From an uncultured Pelagibacteraceae bacterium (GTDB taxonomy: Bacteria > Pseudomonadota > Alphaproteobacteria > Pelagibacterales > Pelagibacteraceae), in contig CACGMC010000005.1 of NCBI GenBank assembly GCA_902574035.1, positions 1-55,131 of the forward strand: a stretch of DNA of 55,131 nucleotides, written 5' to 3'. Both the position numbers and the translations under genes were made by a program. The notes beneath the pieces were generated by a model. The model searched no databases, had not been told where the DNA came from, and saw only the letters and a program-made list of their open reading frames with translations. Shown in pieces: positions 35,490-44,500 of the stretch. Numbering within the stretch: position 1 is the stretch's first letter; the number at the start of each line of letters is the position of its first letter.

Positions 35490-36386
35490 TTAATTTTTAG
35501 GAAGTAAGTTTTTTGATTTACTTGCGTTAATCATGGATTTTTGTAATTTTTCAAAAGCTTTAGTCTCAATCTGCCTTACTCTCTCTCTACTAATTTTAAA
35601 TTTTATACTTAGTTCTTCCAAAGTTTTGGGGTTTTCGCTAAGTCTTCTAGCTTTAAGAATATCTGACTCTCTGTCATCAAGAATATTTATTGCATTATTC
35701 AATAATTCTTTTCTATCCTGAAATTCTTGTTGCTGAGATAATAAAAGTTCTTGATCTAAGTTTTCATCTACTAGCCAATCTTGCCACTCATCGGTTTCCC
35801 CAGCTTTGATAGGAGTATTTAGAGATTTTTCTTGACCCATCATTCTTCGGTTCATATTAATAACTTCCTCAGAGTCCACATCTAACCTCTCAGAAATTTC
35901 TTTTACTTGGTTATCTTTCAAATCCCCTTCTTGTTCCGGTGCAATTTGATTTTTTATTTTTTTAAGATTAAAAAAAAGTTTTTTTTGCGCGGTTGTAGTC
36001 CCCATTTTTACAAGACTCCAAGATCTTAAAACATACTCTTGAATTGCAGCTTTAATCCACCACATTGCATAAGTAGCTAATCTAAATCCTTTGTCTGGGT
36101 CAAATTTTTTCACCGCTTGCATTAAACCTATGTTTCCTTCTGATATTAACTCACTCACCGGTAAGCCATAACCCCTATACCCCATAGCAATTTTTGCAAC
36201 TAGCCGTAAGTGACTGGTTACCAATTTATGCGCAGCTTTTAAATTTCCTCTATCCTTCCAATTTTTTGCTAACATGTATTCTTCCTCTGCATCCAGCATT
36301 GGAAATTTTTTAATTTGAGACAAATATAAAGACAACCCTCCAGAGGTAGGTGAAGGTAAGTTAGTTATTTTTTTGTTTTTTTGCAT
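35490..36386 (-). CDS. rpoH: RNA polymerase sigma-32 (heat-shock) factor
   Basis: 298 residues. Region 1.2 is LSLYLSQIKKFPMLDAEEEYMLA, region 2 is GYGLPVSELISEGNIGLMQAVKKFDP with RLATYAMWWIKAAIQEYVLRSWSLVKMGTT, then the RpoH box QKKLFFNLKKIK that separates sigma-32 from other group-2 factors, and region 4 SIKFKISRERVRQIETKAFEKLQ. SAR11 has very few sigma factors (RpoD and RpoH as I recall), so this may be the only alternative one. It follows rluD by 22 bases, probably in one transcript. Confidence 0.95.
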   Translation of the reverse strand: MQKNKKITNLPSPTSGGLSLYLSQIKKFPMLDAEEEYMLAKNWKDRGNLKAAHKLVTSHLRLVAKIAMGYRGYGLPVSELISEGNIGLMQAVKKFDPDKGFRLATYAMWWIKAAIQEYVLRSWSLVKMGTTTAQKKLFFNLKKIKNQIAPEQEGDLKDNQVKEISERLDVDSEEVINMNRRMMGQEKSLNTPIKAGETDEWQDWLVDENLDQELLLSQQQEFQDRKELLNNAINILDDRESDILKARRLSENPKTLEELSIKFKISRERVRQIETKAFEKLQKSMINASKSKNLLPKN

Positions 36387-36408
36387 ATTTAATTTTTTAT
36401 ATATAATT

Positions 36409-37392
36409 TTAATCCTTTAGATTTTCAAGGTAATCAACTAATTTTTTAAATTTCAAGGGTAATTTTGTATTAAATTCAACCTTTTCCAAATTTCTTGGAT
36501 GAGAAAATCCTAATGTGGCGGCATGCAAAACTTGGCCATTAAAAGAGTTTAAAATCCTCTCAAAAATTTTGTCTATTTTTCTAAATTTAATATTTTTTTT
36601 TCTATATTTTTGATCCCCAAGTATACTTGTACCTTTGTAGATCATGTGAACTCTTATTTGATGAGTTCTGCCAGTTTCTAATTCGAACTCTATGAGACTT
36701 ATTTTAGGAATATTTTTTTTATTAAAAACTTTTAGTATGGAATATTTAGTAATTGCTTTTTTTCCTTTAAATTCATCAGCAGCCATTAATTGTCTATTTT
36801 TTTGGCTTCTTCTTATAAATGTTTTGATAGTTCCTTTTAAAGGTCTTAAAACTCCCCAAATCAGCGCAATATACTTTCTTTTGATTGTATGATCACTAAA
36901 CTGCTTTCCCAAACCTGAGTGGGTTAAATTATTTTTTGCTACTACCAACAATCCACTTGTGTCTTTATCAATTCTATGAACTATTCCAGGACGAGATGAA
37001 CCACCTAAATTAGATAATTTTTTTTTATAGGTACCTACTAAAATATTTACTAAAGTATCTTTTTTATTTCCAGCACCTGGATGCACCACCATTCCTTGAG
37101 GTTTATTAACAATTATTAAGTCCTTATCCTCAAAAATAATATCAATTGGTTTATTAGAAGGAAGAATTTTATTAATTTTTTCCTCTTGATAATTAATTTT
37201 TATTACATCTTGCTTTTTAATTTTTTTAGACTGAGCTTCAACTATAACGCTGTTTACAGTCACTTTTTTTAAATTAATTAATTTTTTAATATTTGACCTT
37301 GTTACTTCTTTTAATTTTTCAGATAAGAAAATATCTATTCTTTTCCCTATATCTGACGGGGAAGATAAAATTTTAATTGTTTTATTTTTCAT
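36409..37392 (-). CDS. rluD: ribosomal large subunit pseudouridine synthase D
   Basis: 327 residues from ATG 37390-37392. An N-terminal S4 RNA-binding domain (KRIDIFLSEKLKEVTRSNIKKLI) precedes the catalytic domain: LIIVNKPQGMVVHPG, GIVHRIDKDTSGLLVVAKN with the catalytic aspartate, and LETGRTHQIRVHM. It modifies helix 69 of 23S rRNA. A longer open frame reaches 37428 but would begin inside tRNA-Arg, so the shorter start is chosen. It precedes rpoH on the same strand, an order I recall from other alphaproteobacteria. Confidence 0.92.
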   Translation of the reverse strand: MKNKTIKILSSPSDIGKRIDIFLSEKLKEVTRSNIKKLINLKKVTVNSVIVEAQSKKIKKQDVIKINYQEEKINKILPSNKPIDIIFEDKDLIIVNKPQGMVVHPGAGNKKDTLVNILVGTYKKKLSNLGGSSRPGIVHRIDKDTSGLLVVAKNNLTHSGLGKQFSDHTIKRKYIALIWGVLRPLKGTIKTFIRRSQKNRQLMAADEFKGKKAITKYSILKVFNKKNIPKISLIEFELETGRTHQIRVHMIYKGTSILGDQKYRKKNIKFRKIDKIFERILNSFNGQVLHAATLGFSHPRNLEKVEFNTKLPLKFKKLVDYLENLKD

Positions 37393-37413
37393 TTGTTTTA
37401 AATTACTACTTGT

Positions 37414-37487
37414 GCGTTCGTAGCTCAACTGGATAGAGCGTCTGACTTCGGATCAGAAGGTTGAGGGTTCAAATCCTTCCGGGCGCA
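37414..37487 (+). tRNA. tRNA-Arg (anticodon TCG)
   Basis: The acceptor GCGTTCG pairs with CGGGCGC with two G-U pairs. The D-arm is GCTC...GAGC, the anticodon stem TCTGA/TCAGA encloses CTTCGGA (anticodon TCG, reads CGN), and the T-loop is TTCAAAT. Discriminator A is at 37487 and CCA is not encoded. The gene is divergent from rluD and convergent with a glycosyltransferase gene that ends five bases away. Confidence 0.94.
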
Positions 37488-37492
37488 TAATT

Positions 37493-38299
37493 TCAAGCAA
37501 TCCAATTTTTTAATAAATCCTGATTATGTTGAATATAGTCTGGAAAAGTATCATCTATACCAATTTTTTTAAGTTTATAACCACGCTCAAATACATCTTC
37601 ACCTTTTTCTATTTTTTCTTTAATATTTTTTTCATCGGCTAAGTGCTCCTTATTAAATTCCCCATGAGCAAAAGATTTTATTTTTTTTGAAATATTTTCT
37701 GCACTTTGTAGATATGCAAAGTGCCAACCTCCATCTTGAATAATTTGTATATTTCTTAGTTTATCAATTCTCCAAAATGGATATCTTTTAAATTTTAAAT
37801 TTCTAAGCCATTGCGGTGATTTTAAATTTTTCTTTAAACAAATTTTTGAACCATGCCAATTATTTTCATCTAGATTTAAAATATTTATTTTGTACATGAA
37901 CATTTTTTGGGAAAAAACTGCATAATTTTTTTTGTTAAATAAATTTAACTTTTTTAAATCCGGAATTTCGTCAACATCTGAAAGAATTACTATATCTTCA
38001 TCATTTGCTTTCTCGAGACCTCTCATTAGAGAGTTTCTTTGATGCTGTTCAACTAACGATTCCCCGCCCTGGTGAGATTTCTTTATATTTTCTGGAGTAT
38101 CATCAACAATAATATATTTAATTTTTTTCTTAAATTTTTGATATTTATTAATATCAAATTGCAACTTTTTCTCTTTACCTTGATGATTAACTGTCGACTC
38201 AACTATTATAAAATAATCTACATACTCATTTAAAATATTAAATCTTAAATCAGCTATATGTTCCTCATTAAAGTATTGAAAGCAATCATATATTGCCAT
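37493..38299 (-). CDS. family 17 glycosyltransferase
   Basis: A 268-residue protein resembling GT17 (the family of beta-1,4-mannosyl-glycoprotein GlcNAc transferase, found in bacteria with unknown acceptors). YDCFQYFNEEHIADLRFNIL and YFIIVESTVNHQGKEK open the protein, HQRNSLMRGLEKANDEDIVILSDVDEIPD contains the probable metal/nucleotide-binding DxDE, and GGWHFAYLQ lies near the end. No signal peptide or membrane segment is visible. It is the last gene of a minus-strand operon and ends five bases from tRNA-Arg. Probably adds a sugar to a surface molecule. Confidence 0.8.
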   Translation of the reverse strand: MAIYDCFQYFNEEHIADLRFNILNEYVDYFIIVESTVNHQGKEKKLQFDINKYQKFKKKIKYIIVDDTPENIKKSHQGGESLVEQHQRNSLMRGLEKANDEDIVILSDVDEIPDLKKLNLFNKKNYAVFSQKMFMYKINILNLDENNWHGSKICLKKNLKSPQWLRNLKFKRYPFWRIDKLRNIQIIQDGGWHFAYLQSAENISKKIKSFAHGEFNKEHLADEKNIKEKIEKGEDVFERGYKLKKIGIDDTFPDYIQHNQDLLKNWIA

Positions 38300-38302
38300 A
38301 AT

Positions 38303-39010
38303 TTATTTTTTTGTAAAAGTAGTTAAACCAATTTTTTTACCCTCAATTTTAGAGGAAGAGCAATGTAAATTAGTCCTATCAAAAATTAGCATTGAACCTA
38401 ATTCCCACTCGTAAACAAGTTCAATTTCAAGTCCGATAAGATTATCTATATTTTCATGTTTTAAATAATTCTCGTGATCTTTAGTATTAAAAGGTTTACT
38501 TCCGAACATTCCGATATGTTTATTAGATCTTAAATTTTGTCCGTAATTAAGTTTAGTTATTTCCAACTCGTTTTTATCAATAGTAAAATTTGTAGATTTT
38601 CCATAATATCTATTCTTAAATATTACGGTGCTTCCAACTGGTGTAAGGGGTATTAAACTTTGTTTATAAATCAAATCTTCAAAATTAAATCCACCATCTA
38701 TATGAAGTCCTATAGGGTTGTAACTCTCCTGAAAAAGTCCGTAAATTTCTTCTCCATTATCCGTTTTCAAATTATCATATTTAAATTCGCCAATTTCATT
38801 TTTTAATTTACTATAAAATAATTCTTCTAGCTCTTTTCCATATTCTTTTAACCATCTTTTTTTTATAACGTTTTGTTTTTTATTATGAACAGTAGTTGGC
38901 AACTGTTCATAAAGATTTAAAAATTTACTAATTTGGTCTTTGTCGAATAGATTTTTTATTACTCTAGGAGAACTTTCATTTTTTTTAATTTCATTAATTT
39001 TATTATGCAT
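38303..39010 (-). CDS. putative 2-oxoglutarate/Fe(II)-dependent oxygenase
   Basis: A 235-residue protein I can place only tentatively. LHIDGG (His103, Asp105) and NLHCSSS (His216) give the HxD...H iron triad with a spacing normal for the fold, and a lysine or arginine at about Lys226 could bind 2-oxoglutarate. PVGSTVIFKNRYYG and LGSMLIFDRTNLH are like the core strands of the jelly roll. It may hydroxylate a sugar, lipid or peptide. It lies between an ABC-2 exporter permease (its ATG directly follows that stop) and a GT17 gene, suggesting work on the exported or glycosylated product. Confidence 0.5.
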   Translation of the reverse strand: MHNKINEIKKNESSPRVIKNLFDKDQISKFLNLYEQLPTTVHNKKQNVIKKRWLKEYGKELEELFYSKLKNEIGEFKYDNLKTDNGEEIYGLFQESYNPIGLHIDGGFNFEDLIYKQSLIPLTPVGSTVIFKNRYYGKSTNFTIDKNELEITKLNYGQNLRSNKHIGMFGSKPFNTKDHENYLKHENIDNLIGLEIELVYEWELGSMLIFDRTNLHCSSSKIEGKKIGLTTFTKK

Positions 39011-39802
39011 TTATTCCCCAACGTTAATTAATGTTCCCCTAATTTTTGCCCCTGCATATGAGAAGTAAAAAACAATGACCCCTAGCACGAAGTAAAAAAT
39101 AGAAATGGCTATTGCTAAAAATATTTGAGTATAACTTATAATATCATTAATTAAAATGTTTCTCATTTCTTCAAAAATATGAACTAAAGGCAGTATTTTT
39201 GCGACAATCTGCAACCACTCGGGCAATATTTCTATAGGGTAATATATACATCCCAATGGAGCTAAAAAAAATAGACTCGCCCAAGCTATATTCTCAAAAG
39301 AAGGACCAAATCTAATTAATCCAGAAGTGACTAATAAACCTAAAGTTATTCCAAAAACATAAAGGCTTAATAACAAAGATATTAACGGTAAACCAATTTT
39401 AAAAATGGAAACCCCAAATAAAGGGATGGCGAGTAATGCAGCGGGCACCATACCTATTAAAGTTCTTACCATTGCTGTTAATGTTAACGCAGCAATAATC
39501 TCTTTAATTTTAATTGGAGAAATAAATAAATTTGTAAAATTTCTGCTCCAGATTTCTTCTAAAAACATCATATTGTAACTTATGCTTGATCGGAAAAGAA
39601 AGTCATAAAGAATAGCAGCAGATAAAATAACCCCAACCGTATTGTTGTAATATGACGAGCTCAAGGTAAAAAATTTTGATATAAATCCCCACAAAAAAAT
39701 TTGAATACTTGGCCAATAAATTAAGTCTAAAATCCTTGGAAAGGAGCTTTTGATCAAATAAAAATGCCTTAAACTAAGGCCGTAAACTTTATTCCAATTC
39801 AT
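39011..39802 (-). CDS. ABC-2 type transporter, permease
   Basis: A 263-residue inner-membrane protein with about six hydrophobic helices. GFISKFF, EEIWSRNFTNLFISPIKIKEII and the C-terminal LPLVHIFEEMRNILI are typical of ABC-2 permeases that export polysaccharide, lipid or drugs. It overlaps the ATPase gene upstream by 14 bases, so the two form one transporter. The substrate cannot be read from the sequence. The glycosyltransferase and oxygenase genes downstream make a glycan or glycolipid plausible. Confidence 0.85.
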   Translation of the reverse strand: MNWNKVYGLSLRHFYLIKSSFPRILDLIYWPSIQIFLWGFISKFFTLSSSYYNNTVGVILSAAILYDFLFRSSISYNMMFLEEIWSRNFTNLFISPIKIKEIIAALTLTAMVRTLIGMVPAALLAIPLFGVSIFKIGLPLISLLLSLYVFGITLGLLVTSGLIRFGPSFENIAWASLFFLAPLGCIYYPIEILPEWLQIVAKILPLVHIFEEMRNILINDIISYTQIFLAIAISIFYFVLGVIVFYFSYAGAKIRGTLINVGE

Positions 39803-40523
39803 TTTTGTTCCTCGCTAATTTTAGAAATGTGTCTTCTAGATTATTTCTACCATGTTTATCAATTAAAGATTTACATGTTCCACTGTCGACTATCTTACCT
39901 TCTTTCATCATTATAACTTGATCGCAAAGTCTTTCTACTTCCCTCATATTATGAGATGCTAGCAATATTGAAATTTTATTCTTTGATTTATATTCTTCAA
40001 TATATTTTCTCACAAAATCCCCAATGTCAGGATCAAGACTAGCAGTTGGCTCATCTAAGAATAAAATTTTAGGATAGTTGATAAGTGATTTCGCCAGCGA
40101 TACTCTATTTTTTTGTCCAGAAGACAATTCTCCAGTTTTCTTATTTAAAAATGACTCTAAATTTAAGTCTTTAGATATTTCTTGTATTCTTTTTGATAAT
40201 TCCTTTACACCGTATAATCTACCATATATTTCTAAATTTTCTTTAACAGTCAATTTTTTTGGTAACTCTACGTAGGGAGATGCAAAGTTAAATTTGCTTA
40301 AAACTTTTTCCCTATTTAAATTTTCAAAATTTTCTTCATCAATTAGAATTTTTCCGTTAGATGGTTTAATTAAACCTAGAAGCATACCAATTGTAGTGGT
40401 TTTTCCACAACCGTTTGGTCCTAGCACACCTAAAGTTTCTCCTTCATTAATACAAAAGCTAACGTTATTTACCGCGGTAAAATTTTTAAACTTTTTTTCT
40501 AAATTTTTAACTTCTAATTTCAT
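39789..40523 (-). CDS. ABC transporter, ATP-binding protein
   Basis: A 244-residue nucleotide-binding subunit. Walker A is GPNGCGKTT (about residues 35-43), the signature LSSGQKNRVSLAKSL, Walker B ILFLDEPTASLDPD, and the switch histidine is in LLASHNMREVERLCDQ. It belongs to the ABC-2 exporter (CcmA/NodI-like) group. Its ATG overlaps the sua5 stop by one base and its end overlaps the permease gene. Confidence 0.9.
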   Translation of the reverse strand: MKLEVKNLEKKFKNFTAVNNVSFCINEGETLGVLGPNGCGKTTTIGMLLGLIKPSNGKILIDEENFENLNREKVLSKFNFASPYVELPKKLTVKENLEIYGRLYGVKELSKRIQEISKDLNLESFLNKKTGELSSGQKNRVSLAKSLINYPKILFLDEPTASLDPDIGDFVRKYIEEYKSKNKISILLASHNMREVERLCDQVIMMKEGKIVDSGTCKSLIDKHGRNNLEDTFLKLARNKNELE

Positions 40524-41473
40524 TAACTTGAAGCTCTTTTTAGCCTATCATTTAAAGCTATTCCTATTCCCTCATTTGGAATTTTAGCAACATAAATTTT
40601 TTTATATCCTTTATTCTTTATACTTCTAAAAAATTTATATAAGTTTTTTGCAGCCTCATTTAGATTAGATTTTTTACTCAAGTTAAAACAATTTCTTGTC
40701 ACAGGGTATTTTTTACCAAAAGTTAAAAACGCATGCTTTTTTGGACATCTTTTTTTATTTATATAGATAGGTATACCAGGCGAGTAATGTTTTTTTAAAG
40801 AACCTGGTGATCTAATGGTATTTTGCCTGGATGGAATTTTAATCTTTATTTTTAAAATGCTCTCAATTTGTTTGGGAGTTATTTTTCCAGGCCTTAAAAT
40901 ACATATACTACCAACCAAATTTAAAACAGTGGACTCTATTCCTATTTTTGAAATACCGCCATCAACTACTTTAACTTTATTCTGAAATTCTTCAAATACG
41001 TCTTCTGCTTTAACTGAGCTTACACTTGATGACTTATTTGCACTTGGCATTGCCAAAGGAAAATTTATTTTTTTAAGTAATTTTCTGATTATTATATTCT
41101 TCGGAAATCTAATTCCCACAGTTTTTAGATTTGAACAGGCAAGAGAATTAATTTTAGAGTTCCTTTTTTTCTTAACAATATAAGTAATTGGTCCTGGGCT
41201 AAATTTTTTATAAATCTTGTAAAAATTACGATCCAAAATGACATCTTTTTTTGCATCATTAAAGCTATAATAATGAATAATAAGTGGATTATTTTTAATT
41301 CTTTTTTTAACCTTGTAGATTTTTTTTATTGCACTACTAGAGTAAGCGTTACCTCCAAGACCATATACTGTTTCTGTGGGCAAACCTATTATGCCATCTT
41401 TTTTGAGAATTTTAATAATTTTTATTAAATTATTTGAATTAAATTTGATTATATTTGGATAGATATTCCTCAT
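40523..41473 (-). CDS. sua5: L-threonylcarbamoyladenylate synthase (Sua5 type)
   Basis: 316 residues: an N-terminal YrdC-like domain (GIIGLPTETVYGLGGNA, KRIKNNPLIIHY, GPITYIVKK, GIRFPKN, AMPSANKSSSVS) and a C-terminal Sua5 domain from about residue 230 (LKKHYSPGIPIY). It makes the intermediate for t6A37 modification of tRNAs reading ANN codons, which dominate in an A-rich genome. It heads the minus-strand operon that continues into the ABC exporter, and is divergent from xseB across 21 bases. Confidence 0.92.
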   Translation of the reverse strand: MRNIYPNIIKFNSNNLIKIIKILKKDGIIGLPTETVYGLGGNAYSSSAIKKIYKVKKRIKNNPLIIHYYSFNDAKKDVILDRNFYKIYKKFSPGPITYIVKKKRNSKINSLACSNLKTVGIRFPKNIIIRKLLKKINFPLAMPSANKSSSVSSVKAEDVFEEFQNKVKVVDGGISKIGIESTVLNLVGSICILRPGKITPKQIESILKIKIKIPSRQNTIRSPGSLKKHYSPGIPIYINKKRCPKKHAFLTFGKKYPVTRNCFNLSKKSNLNEAAKNLYKFFRSIKNKGYKKIYVAKIPNEGIGIALNDRLKRASS

Positions 41474-41494
41474 AATTTATTTAATATATAAAAA

Positions 41495-41719
41495 ATGACT
41501 ATTAAAAATAATTCAGCAGACATTAAGAGTAAATCAATAAAAGAGACTAAAGAAGAAATCAATAAAATTTTAGAAAAAATTGAAAAAAGCGATACAAATC
41601 TTGAAAGTCATAGTCATGAGTACGATAAGCTTTTAAAATTAAACAAACATATGAATGAATTATTTAAGAGAAAACTAAAAGAGATTAACACTCACGACAA
41701 AAAAAATGTTAAAAAATAA
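41495..41719 (+). CDS. xseB: exodeoxyribonuclease VII small subunit
   Basis: A 74-residue two-helix protein; KSIKETKEEINKILEKIEKSDTNLESHSHEYDKLLKLNKHMNELFKRKL-type heptads follow the XseB pattern with the usual LE...L...Y..G region altered to SHSHEYDKL. The xseB-ispA-dxs order is conserved across proteobacteria and supports the call. The end overlaps ispA by 14 bases. Confidence 0.8.
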   Translation: MTIKNNSADIKSKSIKETKEEINKILEKIEKSDTNLESHSHEYDKLLKLNKHMNELFKRKLKEINTHDKKNVKK

Positions 41720-42581
41720 GCTAAAATCTAATGCAAAAAAAATAGACTTTTTTTTAAAAAATTACCTTAATAATCAAAAAAGAAGTTTATTAATTATTCC
41801 AATGAATTACGGCGTATTATCTGGAGGTAAAAAAATAAGATCAAGCGTAATTTTAGCTGCAGGGAAATTATTTAATCTCAGCCAAAATAAATTATTAAAT
41901 ATTTGTGGAGCGGTTGAATGCATTCATTCTTACTCTTTAATTCATGATGATTTACCATGTATGGATAACGACAAACTTAGAAGAGGAAAAGCTACTGCTC
42001 ATATTAAATATGGCGAGTCAACTGCAGTGCTAGCTGGCAATTCTTTATTAACTTTAGCATTTGAAATGATTTCTGACAAAAAATTTAAAATTAAAGATTA
42101 TCATAAAGTTTTACTCATAAAAAAATTAGCCGAATGTTCTGGCCATACCGGGATAGCTGGTGGTCAGGAGCTTGATTTAAAATTTGAAAATAAAAGAAAA
42201 AGATTTAAAGAAATTATAAATATGCAACGGAAAAAAACAGGAAAACTATTTAGCTTTTGCTGTTTTGCTGCTGGGCAGGTAGCTGGGAAAAATAATAAAG
42301 AAAATATTAAATTGATTAAATTAGGAGAAGACATTGGCTTATTATTTCAATTAGCAGACGATTTTTTAGATGTTAAAGGGAAGTCAAAATATACTGGAAA
42401 AACAGTTAATAAAGATAAAAAAAAGGGAAAATCAACTATTATTAATTTAGTAGGATACGATTATGCTTATGAATATGCTATTAATTTAAGAAAAAAAATA
42501 TTGAGAAATCTTGAAAAACATGGAAATAAAGCTAACGATTTAAAAGATATTATTAATTTTATTTTAGAAAGAAAATACTAA
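41706..42581 (+). CDS. ispA: farnesyl (or geranylgeranyl) diphosphate synthase
   Basis: A 291-residue all-helical prenyl synthase. [14 protein letters not shown], the first aspartate-rich motif DDLPCMDND with the extra residues of the farnesyl type, [16 protein letters not shown] and the second motif DDFLD are in place. It condenses isopentenyl diphosphate with allylic substrates to give the C15 precursor for quinone and undecaprenyl carriers. It overlaps xseB and shares one base with dxs (TAATG). Confidence 0.92.
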   Translation: MLKNKLKSNAKKIDFFLKNYLNNQKRSLLIIPMNYGVLSGGKKIRSSVILAAGKLFNLSQNKLLNICGAVECIHSYSLIHDDLPCMDNDKLRRGKATAHIKYGESTAVLAGNSLLTLAFEMISDKKFKIKDYHKVLLIKKLAECSGHTGIAGGQELDLKFENKRKRFKEIINMQRKKTGKLFSFCCFAAGQVAGKNNKENIKLIKLGEDIGLLFQLADDFLDVKGKSKYTGKTVNKDKKKGKSTIINLVGYDYAYEYAINLRKKILRNLEKHGNKANDLKDIINFILERKY

Positions 42582-44500
42582 TGACCAAATTACTTGACAA
42601 AATTAATTATCCTTCAGATTTAAGAAAATTCGAAAAAAAAAATTTAAAACAAATTTCAGAAGAACTTAGAACCGAGTTAATTGATGTTGTTTCCGAAACA
42701 GGAGGTCATTTAGGTGCAGGATTAGGTGTTGTGGAATTAACAGTGGCGTTACACTATGTTTTTAATACTCCAAAAGACAAATTAGTATGGGATGTAAGTC
42801 ATCAGTGTTATCCTCATAAAATTATCACAGGAAGAAAAAAAGAAATAAGAACCTTAAGAAAAGGTGGGGGATTATCAGGTTTTACCAAAAGAGAGGAAAG
42901 CGAGTACGATCCATTTGGTGCAGCTCATAGTTCAACTTCTATTTCATCAACTTTAGGGATTTCAGTCGCAAAAAAACTTTCAAATGATAACAACAATGTA
43001 ATAGCTGTTATAGGAGACGGTGCAATGAGCGCTGGAATGGCTTATGAGGCGATGAATAATGCAGGCGCATTAAAATCTAAATTAATAGTTGTTTTAAACG
43101 ATAATAAAATGTCAATAGCTAAACCAGTTGGTGCAATGAGTAAGTATCTAGCAAAACTTTTGTCAGGTAAAATATATTTTAGTTTAAGAGAAACAATTAA
43201 ACTTATTACTTCAGCATTCTCTAAAAGATTTAGTCAAAAGGCCGGAAAAGCAGAGGACATTTTAAGAGGAATTGTAACTGGGGGAACTTTATTTAGTGAA
43301 TTAGGTTTTTATTATATAGGACCTATAGACGGTCATGATGTCGACTATTTAGTTCAAATTCTTGAAAATGTTAAAAAATCAAAACATCAAGGACCAATTT
43401 TAATTCATGTTATTACTCAAAAGGGAAAAGGTTACAAACCAGCGGAGGAGTCTGGAGACAAATATCATGGGGTTTCAAAATTTAATATTTCAACAGGTCA
43501 ACAGAGTAAATCAAAATCTAATGTACCTTCATATACAAAAGTGTTTTCAGAAACATTAATTAAACATGCTGAAAAAGATACTAAAATTATTGGTATTACC
43601 GGAGCTATGCCCTCTGGAACTGGTTTAAACTTATTTGAAAAAAGATTTCCTGATAGGATGTTCGATGTGGGAATAGCCGAGCAGCATGCTGTAACTTTTG
43701 CAGCAGGACTAGCTACCGAAGGATATAAACCATATGCAGCTATTTATTCAACATTTTTACAAAGAGCTTACGATCAAGTTGTTCATGATGTTGCTTTACA
43801 ATCCCTTCCAGTAAGATTTGCTATTGATAGAGCAGGATTAGTTGGAGCAGATGGACCTACACATGCCGGTTCTTTCGATATCACTTATCTAGCTACTTTA
43901 CCAAATTTTATTGTGATGGCTGCAAGTGATGAGTCTGAACTTGTTAAAATGATAAACACTTCAGTAAATATTAATGATAGACCATCTGCATTTAGATACC
44001 CAAGAGGAAATGGTGTTGGTATTGAACTTCCAGGTCTTGATAATGTTTTAGAAATAGGCAAAGGAAGAGTAATATGTGAGGGAAAACAGGCTGCTATATT
44101 AAATTTTGGAGCTAGATTGGATGAGTGTAAAAAAGCTAAAGACCTTTTAGAAAAAAAAGGTATAAAAATATCAATAGTAGATGCTAGATTTGCTAAGCCA
44201 CTAGATGAAAAATTAATTCTTGAGGTAGCTAAAAACCATGAATTGATTTTAACAATAGAGGAAGGTTCAATTGGTGGTTTTGGCTCTCATGTAATGAAAC
44301 TTCTCTCTGATAGAGGTGTCTTTGATAAGGGATTAAAATTTAGATCAATGTTTTTACCTGACATATTTATCGATCAAGACTCTCCAGAAAAAATGTATGA
44401 AAAAGCTGGGATGAACTCGAGTTCCATTGCTGAAAAAATTGAGCAGGCTTTAAAATCTAATATTATATTTGCAAAAAATACAAATAAAATTTCTAATTAA
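42581..44500 (+). CDS. dxs: 1-deoxy-D-xylulose-5-phosphate synthase
   Basis: A 639-residue thiamin diphosphate enzyme making the first intermediate of the MEP isoprenoid pathway from pyruvate and glyceraldehyde 3-phosphate. [59 protein letters not shown] (cofactor motif), [18 protein letters not shown] (catalytic glutamate) and [18 protein letters not shown] are all intact. It is in an operon with ispA. Its last four bases overlap the convergent aroC gene. Confidence 0.96.
   Translation: MTKLLDKINYPSDLRKFEKKNLKQISEELRTELIDVVSETGGHLGAGLGVVELTVALHYVFNTPKDKLVWDVSHQCYPHKIITGRKKEIRTLRKGGGLSGFTKREESEYDPFGAAHSSTSISSTLGISVAKKLSNDNNNVIAVIGDGAMSAGMAYEAMNNAGALKSKLIVVLNDNKMSIAKPVGAMSKYLAKLLSGKIYFSLRETIKLITSAFSKRFSQKAGKAEDILRGIVTGGTLFSELGFYYIGPIDGHDVDYLVQILENVKKSKHQGPILIHVITQKGKGYKPAEESGDKYHGVSKFNISTGQQSKSKSNVPSYTKVFSETLIKHAEKDTKIIGITGAMPSGTGLNLFEKRFPDRMFDVGIAEQHAVTFAAGLATEGYKPYAAIYSTFLQRAYDQVVHDVALQSLPVRFAIDRAGLVGADGPTHAGSFDITYLATLPNFIVMAASDESELVKMINTSVNINDRPSAFRYPRGNGVGIELPGLDNVLEIGKGRVICEGKQAAILNFGARLDECKKAKDLLEKKGIKISIVDARFAKPLDEKLILEVAKNHELILTIEEGSIGGFGSHVMKLLSDRGVFDKGLKFRSMFLPDIFIDQDSPEKMYEKAGMNSSSIAEKIEQALKSNIIFAKNTNKISN

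Noticed and set aside
37393-37428. Longer rluD start giving 12 extra N-terminal residues.
   Set aside because: It would begin inside the tRNA-Arg gene, and the ATG at 37392 gives the normal N-terminus.
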